Shown: positions 26,674-34,211 of the stretch, in pieces | Layout: each line of letters starts with the position of its first letter | How positions within the stretch are numbered: position 1 is the stretch's first letter | NCBI GenBank assembly: GCA_903938815.1 | Contig: CAJAES010000112.1 | Location: 1-36,929 of the forward strand | Direction: 5' to 3' | Length of the DNA: 36,929 nt | From: an uncultured beta proteobacterium | GTDB lineage: Bacteria > Pseudomonadota > Gammaproteobacteria > Burkholderiales > Burkholderiaceae_C | The notes under the pieces: generated by a model | Told to the model about the DNA's origin: nothing | Seen by the model: only the letters and a program-made list of their open reading frames with translations | The model's database searches: none | Program-made: the position numbers and the translations under genes

Positions 26674-28557
26674 TCAGATCTGGACCTTGGTGCCGAGCTC
26701 GACCACGCGGTTGGGCGGCAGCGAGAGGAAGTCGGCCGCGCCGGAGGCGTTGCGGTGCATGCCCGCGAAGAGCTTCTCGCGCCACAGGGCCATGCCGCCG
26801 CCCAGCGTGGGCACGACAACGTCGCGCGAGAGGAAGTAGCTGGTGTCCATCTCGGGCATGGGCACGCCGCGCTTCTCGAGCTGCTCCAGCGCCTTGGGGA
26901 CGTCGGGTTCGTCCTTGAAACCGAAGTGCAGCGTGATCTGCCAGCAGTCGTTGCCCAGGAATTCCATCTCCATGCGCTTGCCGGGCTCGACCCAGGGCAC
27001 CTCGTGGTGCTTCACCGACACGAAGAGGTTGAACTCGTGCAGCACCTTGTTGTGCTTGAGGTTGTGCAGCAGCGCATTGGGTGTCAGGCCCTCCTCGGGG
27101 GCCAGGAACACCGCGGTGCCCGGCACGCGCAGCGGCGGGCTGAAGAACACCGCCTCCAGGAAGCCCTTCAGCTCGATGGCCTCGTCGCGCAGGCGCTCGG
27201 TCATGAGCTTGCGCCCGCGCATCCAGGTGAGCATCAGCGTGAACATTGCCGCGCCGATCACGAGCGGGAACCACCCGCCGGCCAGCAGCTTGAGCAGGTT
27301 GGACGCGAAGAACAGCACGTCGACCACGAAGAAGATGCCGGTGGCGGCGATGCACAGCGGCAGCGGGTACTTCCAGCCGTAGCGGATGACGAAGAAGGTC
27401 ATCACCGTGGTGATGGTCATGTCCAGCGTCACCGCGATGCCGTAGGCCGAGGCCAGCGCCGACGACGACTTGAACAGCGCCACCGCCAGCACGATGAAGA
27501 CGAACAGGCCCCAGTTGACGAAGGGCACGTAGATCTGGCCCAGGTCGCGCTCGGAGGTGTGCATGACCCGCATGCGCGGCAGCAGCCCGAGCTGTATGGC
27601 CTGCTTGGTGACCGAGAACGCGGCCGTGATCAGCGCCTGCGACGCGATGACCGTGGCCGCCGTCGCCAGGAAGACCAGCGGCAGCCGAGCCCAGCCCGGC
27701 GCCATCAGGTAGAACGGGTTTTCCACCGCAGCCGGGTTGGCCAGCAGCAGCGCGCCCTGGCCGAAGTAGTTGACCAGCAGCGCGGGCATCACGAGCCCGT
27801 ACCAGGCGATGCGGATGGGCAGCTTGCCGAAGTGCCCCAGGTCGGCGTAGAGCGCCTCGCCGCCGGTGACGACCAGCACCACCGCACCCAGCGCGATGAA
27901 GGCCACGCCGGGCTGGTTGGCGATGAAGCCGCCGGCATAGGCGGGGTTCATCGCCGCCAGAACGGCCGAGTCGGCCAGGATGTGGGGCAGGCCGAGCGCG
28001 ATGAGCACGCCGAACCAGACCAGCGTCACCGGCCCGAAGGCTCGCCCGATGCCGCCGGTGCCGAAGCGCTGCACCGAGAACAGCACCGTCAGAACGAGCA
28101 GCGTGATGGGCAGCACGGCGTCGTGCAGGGCGGGCGCGGCCACCTCCAGGCCTTCGACGGCCGACAGCACGCTGATGGCCGGCGTGATGACGCCGTCGCC
28201 ATAGAAGACCGCCGTGCCGAACATGCCCACGATCATCAGCGTGCGCCGCAGCGCCGGGCGGTCGGCGACGGCGGTGGTGGCCAGCGCCAGCATCGCGATG
28301 AGACCGCCCTCGCCGTTGTTGTCGGCGCGCAGGATCAGCAGCACGTACTTCAGCGAGACGATGGTGGTCATCGTCCAGAAGATCAGCGACAGGATGCCGA
28401 GCACGTTCTCGGGCGACACCGGCACGCGGCCGGCATGGAACACTTCCTTCAGCGCATACAGCGGGCTGGTGCCGATATCGCCATAGACGACACCCAGCGC
28501 CGCCAGCGTGAGGGCGGCGAGGGCGGAAGGACTGCGGGCAGTGGTGGACGCGCTCAA
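26674..28557 (-). CDS. kup: KUP-type low-affinity potassium transporter
   Basis: A 627-aa K+/H+ symporter with twelve membrane helices and a cytoplasmic C-terminal domain. The N-terminal LAALTLAALGVVYGDIGTSPLYALKEVF is the KUP signature. Length matches E. coli Kup (622). No ATG or GTG exists near the N-terminus; TTG at 28557 gives a proper start (LSASTTARSPSALAALT) but lacks a Shine-Dalgarno and sits in the U-tract of an upstream terminator hairpin. An open frame continues upstream over the PEP-CTERM gene and is not credible as coding. Confidence 0.93.
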   Translation of the reverse strand: MSASTTARSPSALAALTLAALGVVYGDIGTSPLYALKEVFHAGRVPVSPENVLGILSLIFWTMTTIVSLKYVLLILRADNNGEGGLIAMLALATTAVADRPALRRTLMIVGMFGTAVFYGDGVITPAISVLSAVEGLEVAAPALHDAVLPITLLVLTVLFSVQRFGTGGIGRAFGPVTLVWFGVLIALGLPHILADSAVLAAMNPAYAGGFIANQPGVAFIALGAVVLVVTGGEALYADLGHFGKLPIRIAWYGLVMPALLVNYFGQGALLLANPAAVENPFYLMAPGWARLPLVFLATAATVIASQALITAAFSVTKQAIQLGLLPRMRVMHTSERDLGQIYVPFVNWGLFVFIVLAVALFKSSSALASAYGIAVTLDMTITTVMTFFVIRYGWKYPLPLCIAATGIFFVVDVLFFASNLLKLLAGGWFPLVIGAAMFTLMLTWMRGRKLMTERLRDEAIELKGFLEAVFFSPPLRVPGTAVFLAPEEGLTPNALLHNLKHNKVLHEFNLFVSVKHHEVPWVEPGKRMEMEFLGNDCWQITLHFGFKDEPDVPKALEQLEKRGVPMPEMDTSYFLSRDVVVPTLGGGMALWREKLFAGMHRNASGAADFLSLPPNRVVELGTKVQI

Positions 28558-28583
28558 GAAGAAACGGCGCCCAAGGCGCCGTT
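28557..28583 (-). terminator. Rho-independent terminator of the PEP-CTERM gene, overlapping the kup start
   Basis: On the minus strand AACGGCGCC-TTG-GGCGCCGTT forms a perfect 9-bp stem with a 3-nt loop (28583 to 28563), followed by TCTTCTT. It lies 28 nt past the PEP-CTERM stop. The last bases of the U-tract coincide with the TTG proposed as the kup start codon, so this hairpin could also act as an attenuator for kup. Confidence 0.7.
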
Positions 28584-28610
28584 CAGCAGCAATGCCCGGA
28601 TTGTGCGCCT

Positions 28611-29834
28611 CTATTTGTGCGCTGCACAAGCCTTGCGGCGGCGGGAAGCACCGGCCACGCCCAGGGCCAGCACGGCCAGTGCCATGCTGCCCGGTTCCGG
28701 CACGCTGGTGGATTCGAAGCGCAGCGTGAACTGGTCGCCCACGAAGGACGTGGGGTCGACGAAGAAGCTCAGGTTGAACTTCGCCAGGTCGTCGATGGAA
28801 TCGCTGCCGGCCAGGCAGGCCGTCCCGGCAACGCCGCACTCTGCCAGCCCGGTCAGGCTCTTGATGTAGGCCACCAGCTCCGCCTCGGTGTCGAACAGCC
28901 GGCCGTTGTTGCCGTAGGCGTAGGTCTGGACATCGCCCGTGGCGGTGATGTCGCGGTTCTGCACCCACTTGCCGTTGGCCAGCTGGTGCGCGACGAGCAC
29001 GTCGTCGGTGTCAGCGTTGCCGTCGGTGTCGTAGAAGTAGCCGAGCGGCAGCTGGTCGTACGACAGCATCGGGCCAAACAGCGACGCGTAGTCGCCGAAG
29101 AGGCTGGTCGACTGGAAGCTGTCCTGGCCCAGGAACTCCAGCCCGAAGCCCGCCCGCTGCTGCGAGAAGTACCCGGTGATGGGGTGGGCGTCGTCGATGT
29201 CGCCGAACAGACCGTTGGCGAACAGCGCGCTGAGCTGGCTGTTGTTGGGCGGCTTGCCGCCGAAGGTCTGCTTGAAGCTCAGGCCGTCGGTGTCGGTGGA
29301 CGAGGCGAAGCTGGTGCCCACGCCGGTGCCCAGGCTCACCTGGAAGCTGCCCAGGCGCCCGCCGGTGTCGTTGCCGAAGGCCTGGAAGAACTTGTACAGG
29401 CCGTCGTTGGTGGGGGAGCTGAAGGTGCCGTCCTTGTTGACGTTGAAGACCAGGTCGGTGGCATCGTGGCCGGTGCGCTGGAACTTGAAGCGCTTGCCGC
29501 TCTGCTTCTCGCTGTTGCAGCTGGCCGAGGAATTGGCCATCACGCAGTTGGAGACATCGCCGTTCGAGGCCGGCACGCCGGGCGCGGCGTCGTTGACGAT
29601 CTTGAGCCCGGGGGTATCGGACTCGCTGCCGTCGAAGACGATCTTGCCGCTGCTGCTGGCACCTGCAGCCGCCGGGGAACGGTCATAGATGACGGTTTCA
29701 CCGGCGGTGTTGAGCGCACCGGTCGAGATGACGAGGTTGCCCGTGTTCAACCCGGTCACGACGGGAGCCGCCGAAGCGACCCCACCCACCAACACGGCGA
29801 CAGCAGCCGCGGCCCAACTGTATCTAGCGGACAT
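28611..29834 (-). CDS. PEP-CTERM sorting domain-containing surface/exopolysaccharide-associated protein
   Basis: A 407-aa secreted protein. It has a signal peptide (about 1-22, ending ASA), a low-charge, Gly/Ser/Asp-rich body with four cysteines in two close pairs, and a C-terminal sorting signal: VPEPGSM at about 378-384, a hydrophobic helix and the basic cluster RRRK. Such proteins are processed by an exosortase; none is encoded in the window. The body resembles the choice-of-anchor families, but I cannot assign a function. Its SD is buried in a hairpin, and it has its own terminator downstream. Confidence 0.88.
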   Translation of the reverse strand: MSARYSWAAAAVAVLVGGVASAAPVVTGLNTGNLVISTGALNTAGETVIYDRSPAAAGASSSGKIVFDGSESDTPGLKIVNDAAPGVPASNGDVSNCVMANSSASCNSEKQSGKRFKFQRTGHDATDLVFNVNKDGTFSSPTNDGLYKFFQAFGNDTGGRLGSFQVSLGTGVGTSFASSTDTDGLSFKQTFGGKPPNNSQLSALFANGLFGDIDDAHPITGYFSQQRAGFGLEFLGQDSFQSTSLFGDYASLFGPMLSYDQLPLGYFYDTDGNADTDDVLVAHQLANGKWVQNRDITATGDVQTYAYGNNGRLFDTEAELVAYIKSLTGLAECGVAGTACLAGSDSIDDLAKFNLSFFVDPTSFVGDQFTLRFESTSVPEPGSMALAVLALGVAGASRRRKACAAHK

Positions 29835-29836
29835 AT

Positions 29837-29887
29837 TCCCTCCAGGGATGTGAAACGGAAGGTGCCAATCACCTTCGCCTGGAGGGA
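29837..29887 (-). promoter_or_regulatory. 5' leader hairpin sequestering the Shine-Dalgarno of the PEP-CTERM gene
   Basis: In the mRNA sense, TCCCTCCAGG (29887-29878) is perfectly complementary to CCTGGAGGGA (29846-29837). The second arm contains the GGAGG ribosome-binding site just before the ATG at 29834. Between the arms lies a second perfect inverted repeat, GAAGGTG/CACCTTC (29876-29858, 5-nt loop). The nested structure would hide the RBS unless melted or remodelled, as in RNA thermometers or protein/ligand-controlled leaders. Seen directly in sequence; the regulatory role is inferred. Confidence 0.6.
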
Positions 29888-29895
29888 CTTTCTTC

Positions 29896-29909
29896 TACCC
29901 CAAGGGGTA
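29896..29909. promoter_or_regulatory. Inverted repeat TACCCC-AA-GGGGTA upstream of the PEP-CTERM leader
   Basis: A 6-bp perfect inverted repeat with a 2-nt centre, 9 bp upstream of the SD-sequestering hairpin. It could be a protein-binding site. No clear -10/-35 or -24/-12 promoter can be placed around it. Confidence 0.3.
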
Positions 29910-29954
29910 CTGGTATCCCGCGTCCCGGGGGCTGCGCGGCCTATTCGCCAACGC

Positions 29955-29970
29955 ATTGAGAAAGCTCAAT
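29955..29970 (-). terminator. Possible weak stem-loop after gshA
   Basis: On the minus strand ATTGAG-CTTT-CTCAAT forms a 6-bp stem 12-27 nt past the gshA stop. No U-tract follows, so an intrinsic terminator is doubtful; it may stabilise the 3' end. Confidence 0.25.
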
Positions 29971-29981
29971 CTTGTGTGAAC

Positions 29982-31277
29982 TTACTCGTAGATTTCAGCG
30001 TTCGGGTCGGTGGCCTCGAGCTCGTAGGAAGCCGCCAGCATGGCCAGTCGCGCGACCACGCCGTACATGTAGAACCGGTTCGGCGCGCTGGCGCCGGGGC
30101 GCTCGCCCGGGCGGGGCAGCTGCGGGCTCTGGTCGAAGGCCAGGGGCACGAAACCGGCGCCCGGCGCGTTGAGGTTCTCGTCGACGCCGCGATCGGCGTG
30201 CACGCGGTAGAAGCCGCCCACCACGTAGCGGTCGATCATGTAGACCACAGGCTCGGCCACGGCATCGTTGACGCGCTCGTTCGTCAGCACGCCTTCCTGG
30301 ATGATGACCTCGGTCACCTCCTGACCGTCCTTGATGACGCTCATCTTGTTGCGCGTGCGGCGGTTGATGTCCGAGAGCTCCTTGGCGTCGCGCACGGTCA
30401 TGATGCCCATGCCGTAGGTGCCGTTGTCGGCCTTCACGATGACGAACGGCTTCTCGTTGATGCCGTATTCCTTGTACTTGCGGCGGATCTTGCCCAGCAG
30501 CATCTCGACGTTGCTCTGCACGCACTCCAGCCCGTTGGGCTCGGAGAAGCTGACCTGCCCGCACTGGGCGAACATCGGATTGATGAGCCAGGGGTCCATG
30601 CCCAGCAGCTTGGCGAACTTGCGCGCCACTTCCTCGTAGCTGCGGAAGTGCAGGCTCTTGCGGCGAACCGTCCAGCCGGCGTGCAGCGGCGGCAGCAGGT
30701 ATTGCTCGTGCAGGCCCTCGAGGATCTTCGGCACCCCCGCCGACAGGTCGTTGTTCAGCAGGATGGTGCAGGGGTCGAAATCCTTCAGGCCGAGGCGGCC
30801 TCGCGTGCGCACCAGCGGCTCCACGGTCAGCTCGGTGCCGTCCGGCAGCGGCAGCTTCGTGGGCACGGTGACCTCGGGGTCGAGCGTGCCCAGGCGCACG
30901 TTCAGGCCCGCCAGCGTGAAGATCTGCATCAGGCGCAGCACGTTGGTCAGGTAGAAGGTGTTGCGCGTGTGCTTCTCGGGAATGAGCAGCAGGTTCTTGG
31001 CCTCGGGGCAGATCTTCTCGATGGCCGCCATCGCCGCCTGCACCGCCAGCGGCAGCATCTCGGGCGTGAGGTTGTTGAAACCGCCGGGGTACAGGTTGGT
31101 GTCCACCGGCGCCAGCTTGAAGCCGGCATTGCGCAGGTCGACCGAGGTGTAGAACGGCGGCGTGTGCTCCATCCACTCGAGGCGGAACCAGCGCTCGATG
31201 GCCGGCATGGACTCGAGGATGCGCTGCTCGAGCTCGTTGATGGGGCCGGTGAGCGCGGTAATGAGGTGCGGGACCAT
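29982..31277 (-). CDS. gshA: Glutamate-cysteine ligase (proteobacterial GshA_ferroox/PF08886 type)
   Basis: A 431-aa enzyme for the first step of glutathione synthesis, of the non-enteric, ATP-grasp-like family typical of betaproteobacteria. The start MVPHLITALTGPINELEQ and the blocks LNNDLSAGVPKIL, FVIVKADNGTYGMGIMTV and YMIDRYVVGGFYR are recognisable. ATG at 31277 is preferred over an in-frame TTG at 31292, because related proteins begin MVPHL and a TAGAAT box at 31311-31306 places the transcript start close upstream. gshB is further along the same strand. Confidence 0.95.
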   Translation of the reverse strand: MVPHLITALTGPINELEQRILESMPAIERWFRLEWMEHTPPFYTSVDLRNAGFKLAPVDTNLYPGGFNNLTPEMLPLAVQAAMAAIEKICPEAKNLLLIPEKHTRNTFYLTNVLRLMQIFTLAGLNVRLGTLDPEVTVPTKLPLPDGTELTVEPLVRTRGRLGLKDFDPCTILLNNDLSAGVPKILEGLHEQYLLPPLHAGWTVRRKSLHFRSYEEVARKFAKLLGMDPWLINPMFAQCGQVSFSEPNGLECVQSNVEMLLGKIRRKYKEYGINEKPFVIVKADNGTYGMGIMTVRDAKELSDINRRTRNKMSVIKDGQEVTEVIIQEGVLTNERVNDAVAEPVVYMIDRYVVGGFYRVHADRGVDENLNAPGAGFVPLAFDQSPQLPRPGERPGASAPNRFYMYGVVARLAMLAASYELEATDPNAEIYE

Positions 31278-31305
31278 GTTCGGACTCGGCAAGGAATGGG
31301 AGTCG

Positions 31306-31311
31306 ATTCTA
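31306..31311 (-). promoter_or_regulatory. Possible -10 box of gshA
   Basis: TAGAAT on the minus strand, 28 nt before the gshA ATG. No convincing -35 hexamer is found 16-18 nt upstream. It lies between the amtB terminator and gshA, so a separate promoter is expected here. Confidence 0.4.
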
Positions 31312-31340
31312 GGTTTGCGCAGCGTCGGCCGCTCGCCATG

Positions 31341-31368
31341 AAAAAGGGCTGCCCGCAGGCAGCCCTTT
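31341..31368 (-). terminator. Rho-independent terminator of torF-glnK-amtB
   Basis: On the minus strand AAAGGGCTGCC-TGCG-GGCAGCCCTTT forms a perfect 11-bp stem with a 4-nt loop, followed by further T residues. It starts 22 nt after the amtB stop and separates the nitrogen operon from gshA. Confidence 0.88.
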
Positions 31369-31389
31369 GCAGAGATCAGCGGTCGCCGA

Positions 31390-32874
31390 TCAGTTGTGGT
31401 ACGCCGTCTCGCCGTGCGAGCTGATGTCCAGACCTTCGCGCTCGGCTTCTTCCGGCACGCGCAGGCCGATCGTCATGTCGACGATCTTGAAGGCGATGAA
31501 GGCCACGATGCCGGAGATCAGCACGGTGTAGATGACGCCCTGCGCCTGGATCCACACCTGCGCGCCGATGCCGGGAAACACGCCGCACTTGTTCTCGATG
31601 TAGTCGCAAGCGCCCAGGCCGCCGAGGCTCGGGCTGGCGAACACACCGGTCAGCAGTGCGCCGAGGATGCCGCCGACGCCGTGGATGCCGAAGACATCGA
31701 GGGAGTCGTCCGCGCCCAGCATGCGCTTGAGGCCGTTGACGCCCCACAGGCACACCACGCCGGCCAGCAGGCCGATCACCAGCGCGCCGCCCACACCCAC
31801 GAAGCCGCAGGCCGGGGTGATGGCCACCAGGCCGGCAACGGCGCCGGAGGCCGCACCCAGCATCGAGGCCTTGCCCTTCATCAGCGCTTCAGCCGCCGCC
31901 CAGGAGAGCGTGGCCGCCGCGGTGGCGACGATGGTGTTCAGGAACGCGAGAGCCGCGACGCCGTTGGCTTCGAGGTTGGAGCCGGCGTTGAAGCCGAACC
32001 AGCCCACCCACAGCAGCGAGGCACCGACCATGGTCAGCGTCAGGCTGTGAGGCGCCATCGATTCACGGCCGTAGCCGATGCGCTTGCCCACCATGAAGGC
32101 ACCCACGAGGCCGGCGATGGCCGCGTTGATGTGCACCACGGTGCCGCCCGCGAAGTCGAGCGCGCCCTTGGCCCACATGAAGCCGGCGTTGGCGGTGACC
32201 GCCTCCAGCGACTTCGCGTCGGTGATGGCGTCCGGGCCGTCCCAGTACCAGACCATGTGCGCCACGGGGATGTACGAGAACGTGAACCACAGCACCGCAA
32301 AGGCCAGCACGGCGGCGAACTTCATGCGCTCGGCGAAGGCGCCGACGATCAGGGCCACGGTGATGGCCGCGAACGTGGACTGGAAGGCGACGAAGGTCAG
32401 TTCCGGCAGATAGACGCCCTTGCTGAACGTGGCGCCCAGCGAATCAGGTGTCACGCCCTTCAGGAACAGCTTGTCCAGCGTGCCGAAGAACGGGTTGCCC
32501 GCCGTGAAGGTGAGCGAGTAGCCGTACACGACCCACAGCACCGAGATCAGCGCGAAGATCACGAACACCTGCATCAGCACCGACAGCATGTTCTTGCTGC
32601 GCACCAGGCCGCCGTAGAACAGCGCCAGGCCGGGGATCGTCATCAGCACCACGAGCGCGGTGGCGATCGTGATGAAGGCGGTGTCACCCTTGTTGGGGAC
32701 CGGGGCGGCAGCCGCCGGGGCCGCGGAGGCCGCAGCTTCCGGAGCGGACGCCGCCGCGGAAGCCGCCTCGACGACGGCGGAAGCCGCTGCCGAAGCGGCG
32801 TCCTGCGCCAGCACCCCCGTGGACAGCCCCAGCGCCGCAGCGGCCAGGGCCAGCATCATCAGTAGTTTTCTCAT
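31390..32874 (-). CDS. amtB: Ammonium transporter (AmtB-type)
   Basis: A 494-aa trimeric NH3/NH4+ channel. A signal peptide (about 1-23) is followed by an Ala/Ser-rich stretch of about 35 residues (24-58), then eleven membrane helices. The twin-histidine pore motifs DFAGGTVVHINAA and FGIHGVGGILG are present, as is the WVVYGYSL segment. The C-terminal tail with GLDISSHGETAYHN is the PII docking tail. It is co-transcribed with glnK, whose product blocks the channel under nitrogen excess. The Ala/Ser-rich periplasmic extension is longer than in E. coli AmtB. Confidence 0.96.
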   Translation of the reverse strand: MRKLLMMLALAAAALGLSTGVLAQDAASAAASAVVEAASAAASAPEAAASAAPAAAAPVPNKGDTAFITIATALVVLMTIPGLALFYGGLVRSKNMLSVLMQVFVIFALISVLWVVYGYSLTFTAGNPFFGTLDKLFLKGVTPDSLGATFSKGVYLPELTFVAFQSTFAAITVALIVGAFAERMKFAAVLAFAVLWFTFSYIPVAHMVWYWDGPDAITDAKSLEAVTANAGFMWAKGALDFAGGTVVHINAAIAGLVGAFMVGKRIGYGRESMAPHSLTLTMVGASLLWVGWFGFNAGSNLEANGVAALAFLNTIVATAAATLSWAAAEALMKGKASMLGAASGAVAGLVAITPACGFVGVGGALVIGLLAGVVCLWGVNGLKRMLGADDSLDVFGIHGVGGILGALLTGVFASPSLGGLGACDYIENKCGVFPGIGAQVWIQAQGVIYTVLISGIVAFIAFKIVDMTIGLRVPEEAEREGLDISSHGETAYHN

Positions 32875-32906
32875 GGTGGTTGTCTTTTCTCGTGGTCGGC
32901 CGGGCG

Positions 32907-33245
32907 TCAGAGCGCGTCCTTGCCGGTTTCGCCGGTGCGGATGCGCACCACCTGTTCGAGCGTGCTGACGAAGATCTTGCCGTCACCGATCTTGCCGGTG
33001 CGGGCAGCGGCTTCGATGGCCTCGACGACGCGGTCGACGATGGCGTCGTCCACGGCCGCCTCGATCTTCACCTTGGGCAGGAAGTCGACGACATATTCCG
33101 CGCCGCGGTACAGCTCGGTGTGGCCCTTCTGCCGGCCGAAACCCTTCACTTCAGTCACCGTGATGCCCTGCACGCCGATCGCGCTCAGGGCCTCACGCAC
33201 TTCATCAAGCTTGAAAGGCTTGACGATGGCGGTCACCATCTTCAT
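32907..33245 (-). CDS. glnK: Nitrogen regulatory protein PII (GlnK)
   Basis: A 112-aa PII signal protein. The T-loop KGHTELYRGAEYVVDF carries the uridylylated Tyr51; GDGKIFV is the C-terminal nucleotide-binding loop. ATG at 33245 is chosen over ATG at 33251, since GGAG lies 6 nt before the former and overlaps the latter. Linkage to amtB marks it as GlnK rather than GlnB. It senses 2-oxoglutarate/ATP and gates AmtB. Confidence 0.96.
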   Translation of the reverse strand: MKMVTAIVKPFKLDEVREALSAIGVQGITVTEVKGFGRQKGHTELYRGAEYVVDFLPKVKIEAAVDDAIVDRVVEAIEAAARTGKIGDGKIFVSTLEQVVRIRTGETGKDAL

Positions 33246-33265
33246 GGTCATCTCCGGTCAGGTGT

Positions 33266-33982
33266 TCAGAACGAGTACTTGGCGCCGAGCACGAGGCCGG
33301 CCTTGCCCAGTTCCTTGCCGTTGACGGGCGAGGAATAGAAGGCCTTGTCGGCGTCGGTGCCCACCAGGGCCAGGCTCAGCAGCACGCCGCTGAAATCCTT
33401 GGAGACGGTCAGCGAGTAGTCGGTGTAGGAACCGACGCTGCTGACGGGGCCGCTGATCTTCTGGTAGCCGATGTGCGGCGTGACCATGAAGCCGCCCATG
33501 TCGAAGCCGGCGCTCAGGTCGAGGTAGTAGCTGTTCTTGCTGTCGGGGTTGGCGAAGGTGTCCGTCAGGGCGTGCGAGTACTTGGCCGTGAAGGCGCCGT
33601 AGGTCACCGCACCGTAGATCTCGGTGGTGTTGGCGCTGGGGCTGAAGCCGTTGCTCGGGTACTGGTACGTGAGCACGCCCACGTCGTACGTGACGTCCTT
33701 GGCCAGCTCGCCCTTGTAGCCGCCGTAGAAATCGAGTTCGTAGCTGGTGTCGCCGCCGAAATCCTTGATCCACTTGATGCCCGACGCCCAGGCGCCGAGG
33801 TAGAAGCCGCCGTTGCTGAAATCGACGCCGCCCTGGAGGGTGGGCTTGACGCGCGTCTGGGAGATGCCGCGGTAGCGATAGTCGGTGACGACACCGACGT
33901 TGAAGGCGAGGTCTGCGTGCGCCACGGTCGGCAGCACCGGAGCAGCCAGGACGATGGCAAGGGCAAGGGTGGATCTTTTCAT
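33266..33982 (-). CDS. TorF family putative outer-membrane porin
   Basis: A 238-aa exported beta-barrel protein with a signal peptide (1-23, ending AHA) and the TorF pattern FNVGVVTDYRYRGISQTR, followed by alternating strands and a C-terminal phenylalanine (GAKYSF). GGAG precedes ATG at 33982. It is the first gene of the nitrogen operon and lies under the sigma-54 promoter, so it probably lets nitrogen compounds through the outer membrane under starvation; the solute is unknown. A longer open frame reaches 34339, but it covers the promoter and is rejected. Confidence 0.88.
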   Translation of the reverse strand: MKRSTLALAIVLAAPVLPTVAHADLAFNVGVVTDYRYRGISQTRVKPTLQGGVDFSNGGFYLGAWASGIKWIKDFGGDTSYELDFYGGYKGELAKDVTYDVGVLTYQYPSNGFSPSANTTEIYGAVTYGAFTAKYSHALTDTFANPDSKNSYYLDLSAGFDMGGFMVTPHIGYQKISGPVSSVGSYTDYSLTVSKDFSGVLLSLALVGTDADKAFYSSPVNGKELGKAGLVLGAKYSF

Positions 33983-34029
33983 GCGGGCTCCAGGAATGTG
34001 GCAAGGGATGAAGATGGCTGAGCCTGCTT

Positions 34030-34045
34030 TGCAGCTTCCGTGCCA
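34030..34045 (-). promoter_or_regulatory. Sigma-54 promoter of torF-glnK-amtB
   Basis: On the minus strand TGGCACG-GAAG-CTGCA matches the -24/-12 consensus (TGGCACG-N4-TTGCA) at all but one position, with exact GG-GC spacing. Predicted start is near 34019, about 37 nt before the torF ATG. Confidence 0.88.
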
Positions 34046-34109
34046 CCCGGCTGCGCACCGGCCCCGGGCCTTCAGCGTCCTTGCCGGTGCGCACCCGACC
34101 CCAAAATGA

Positions 34110-34126
34110 TGCACGCAAATGGTGCG
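34110..34126. promoter_or_regulatory. NtrC-like binding site 1
   Basis: TGCACGCAAATGGTGCG matches the NtrC consensus TGCACC-N5-GGTGCA at 10 of 12 positions. Centre is about 99 bp upstream of the predicted sigma-54 start, a normal enhancer distance. Confidence 0.7.
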
Positions 34127-34137
34127 CGCACCGAAAA

Positions 34138-34154
34138 TGCGTCCATCTGGTGCA
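34138..34154. promoter_or_regulatory. NtrC-like binding site 2
   Basis: TGCGTCCATCTGGTGCA matches the NtrC consensus at 10 of 12 positions, centred 28 bp from site 1. Two sites would allow cooperative NtrC oligomers. A further palindrome GGTGCGCGCACC (34121-34132) overlaps the end of site 1. Confidence 0.65.
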
Positions 34155-34211
34155 CGATTCGCATTGGGCGGCGGCCCATCACACTCGCCCGGCCTCGGGG
34201 AGGGGGCCAGC

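Noticed and set aside
29849..29866. TGGCAC as a sigma-54 -24 element for the PEP-CTERM gene
   Set aside because: It is part of the inner inverted repeat of the leader, and no GC lies at the required -12 position.
33246..33251. Upstream ATG as the glnK start (two residues longer)
   Set aside because: The GGAG overlaps it, while the ATG at 33245 has correct spacing and gives the standard 112-residue PII with Tyr51.
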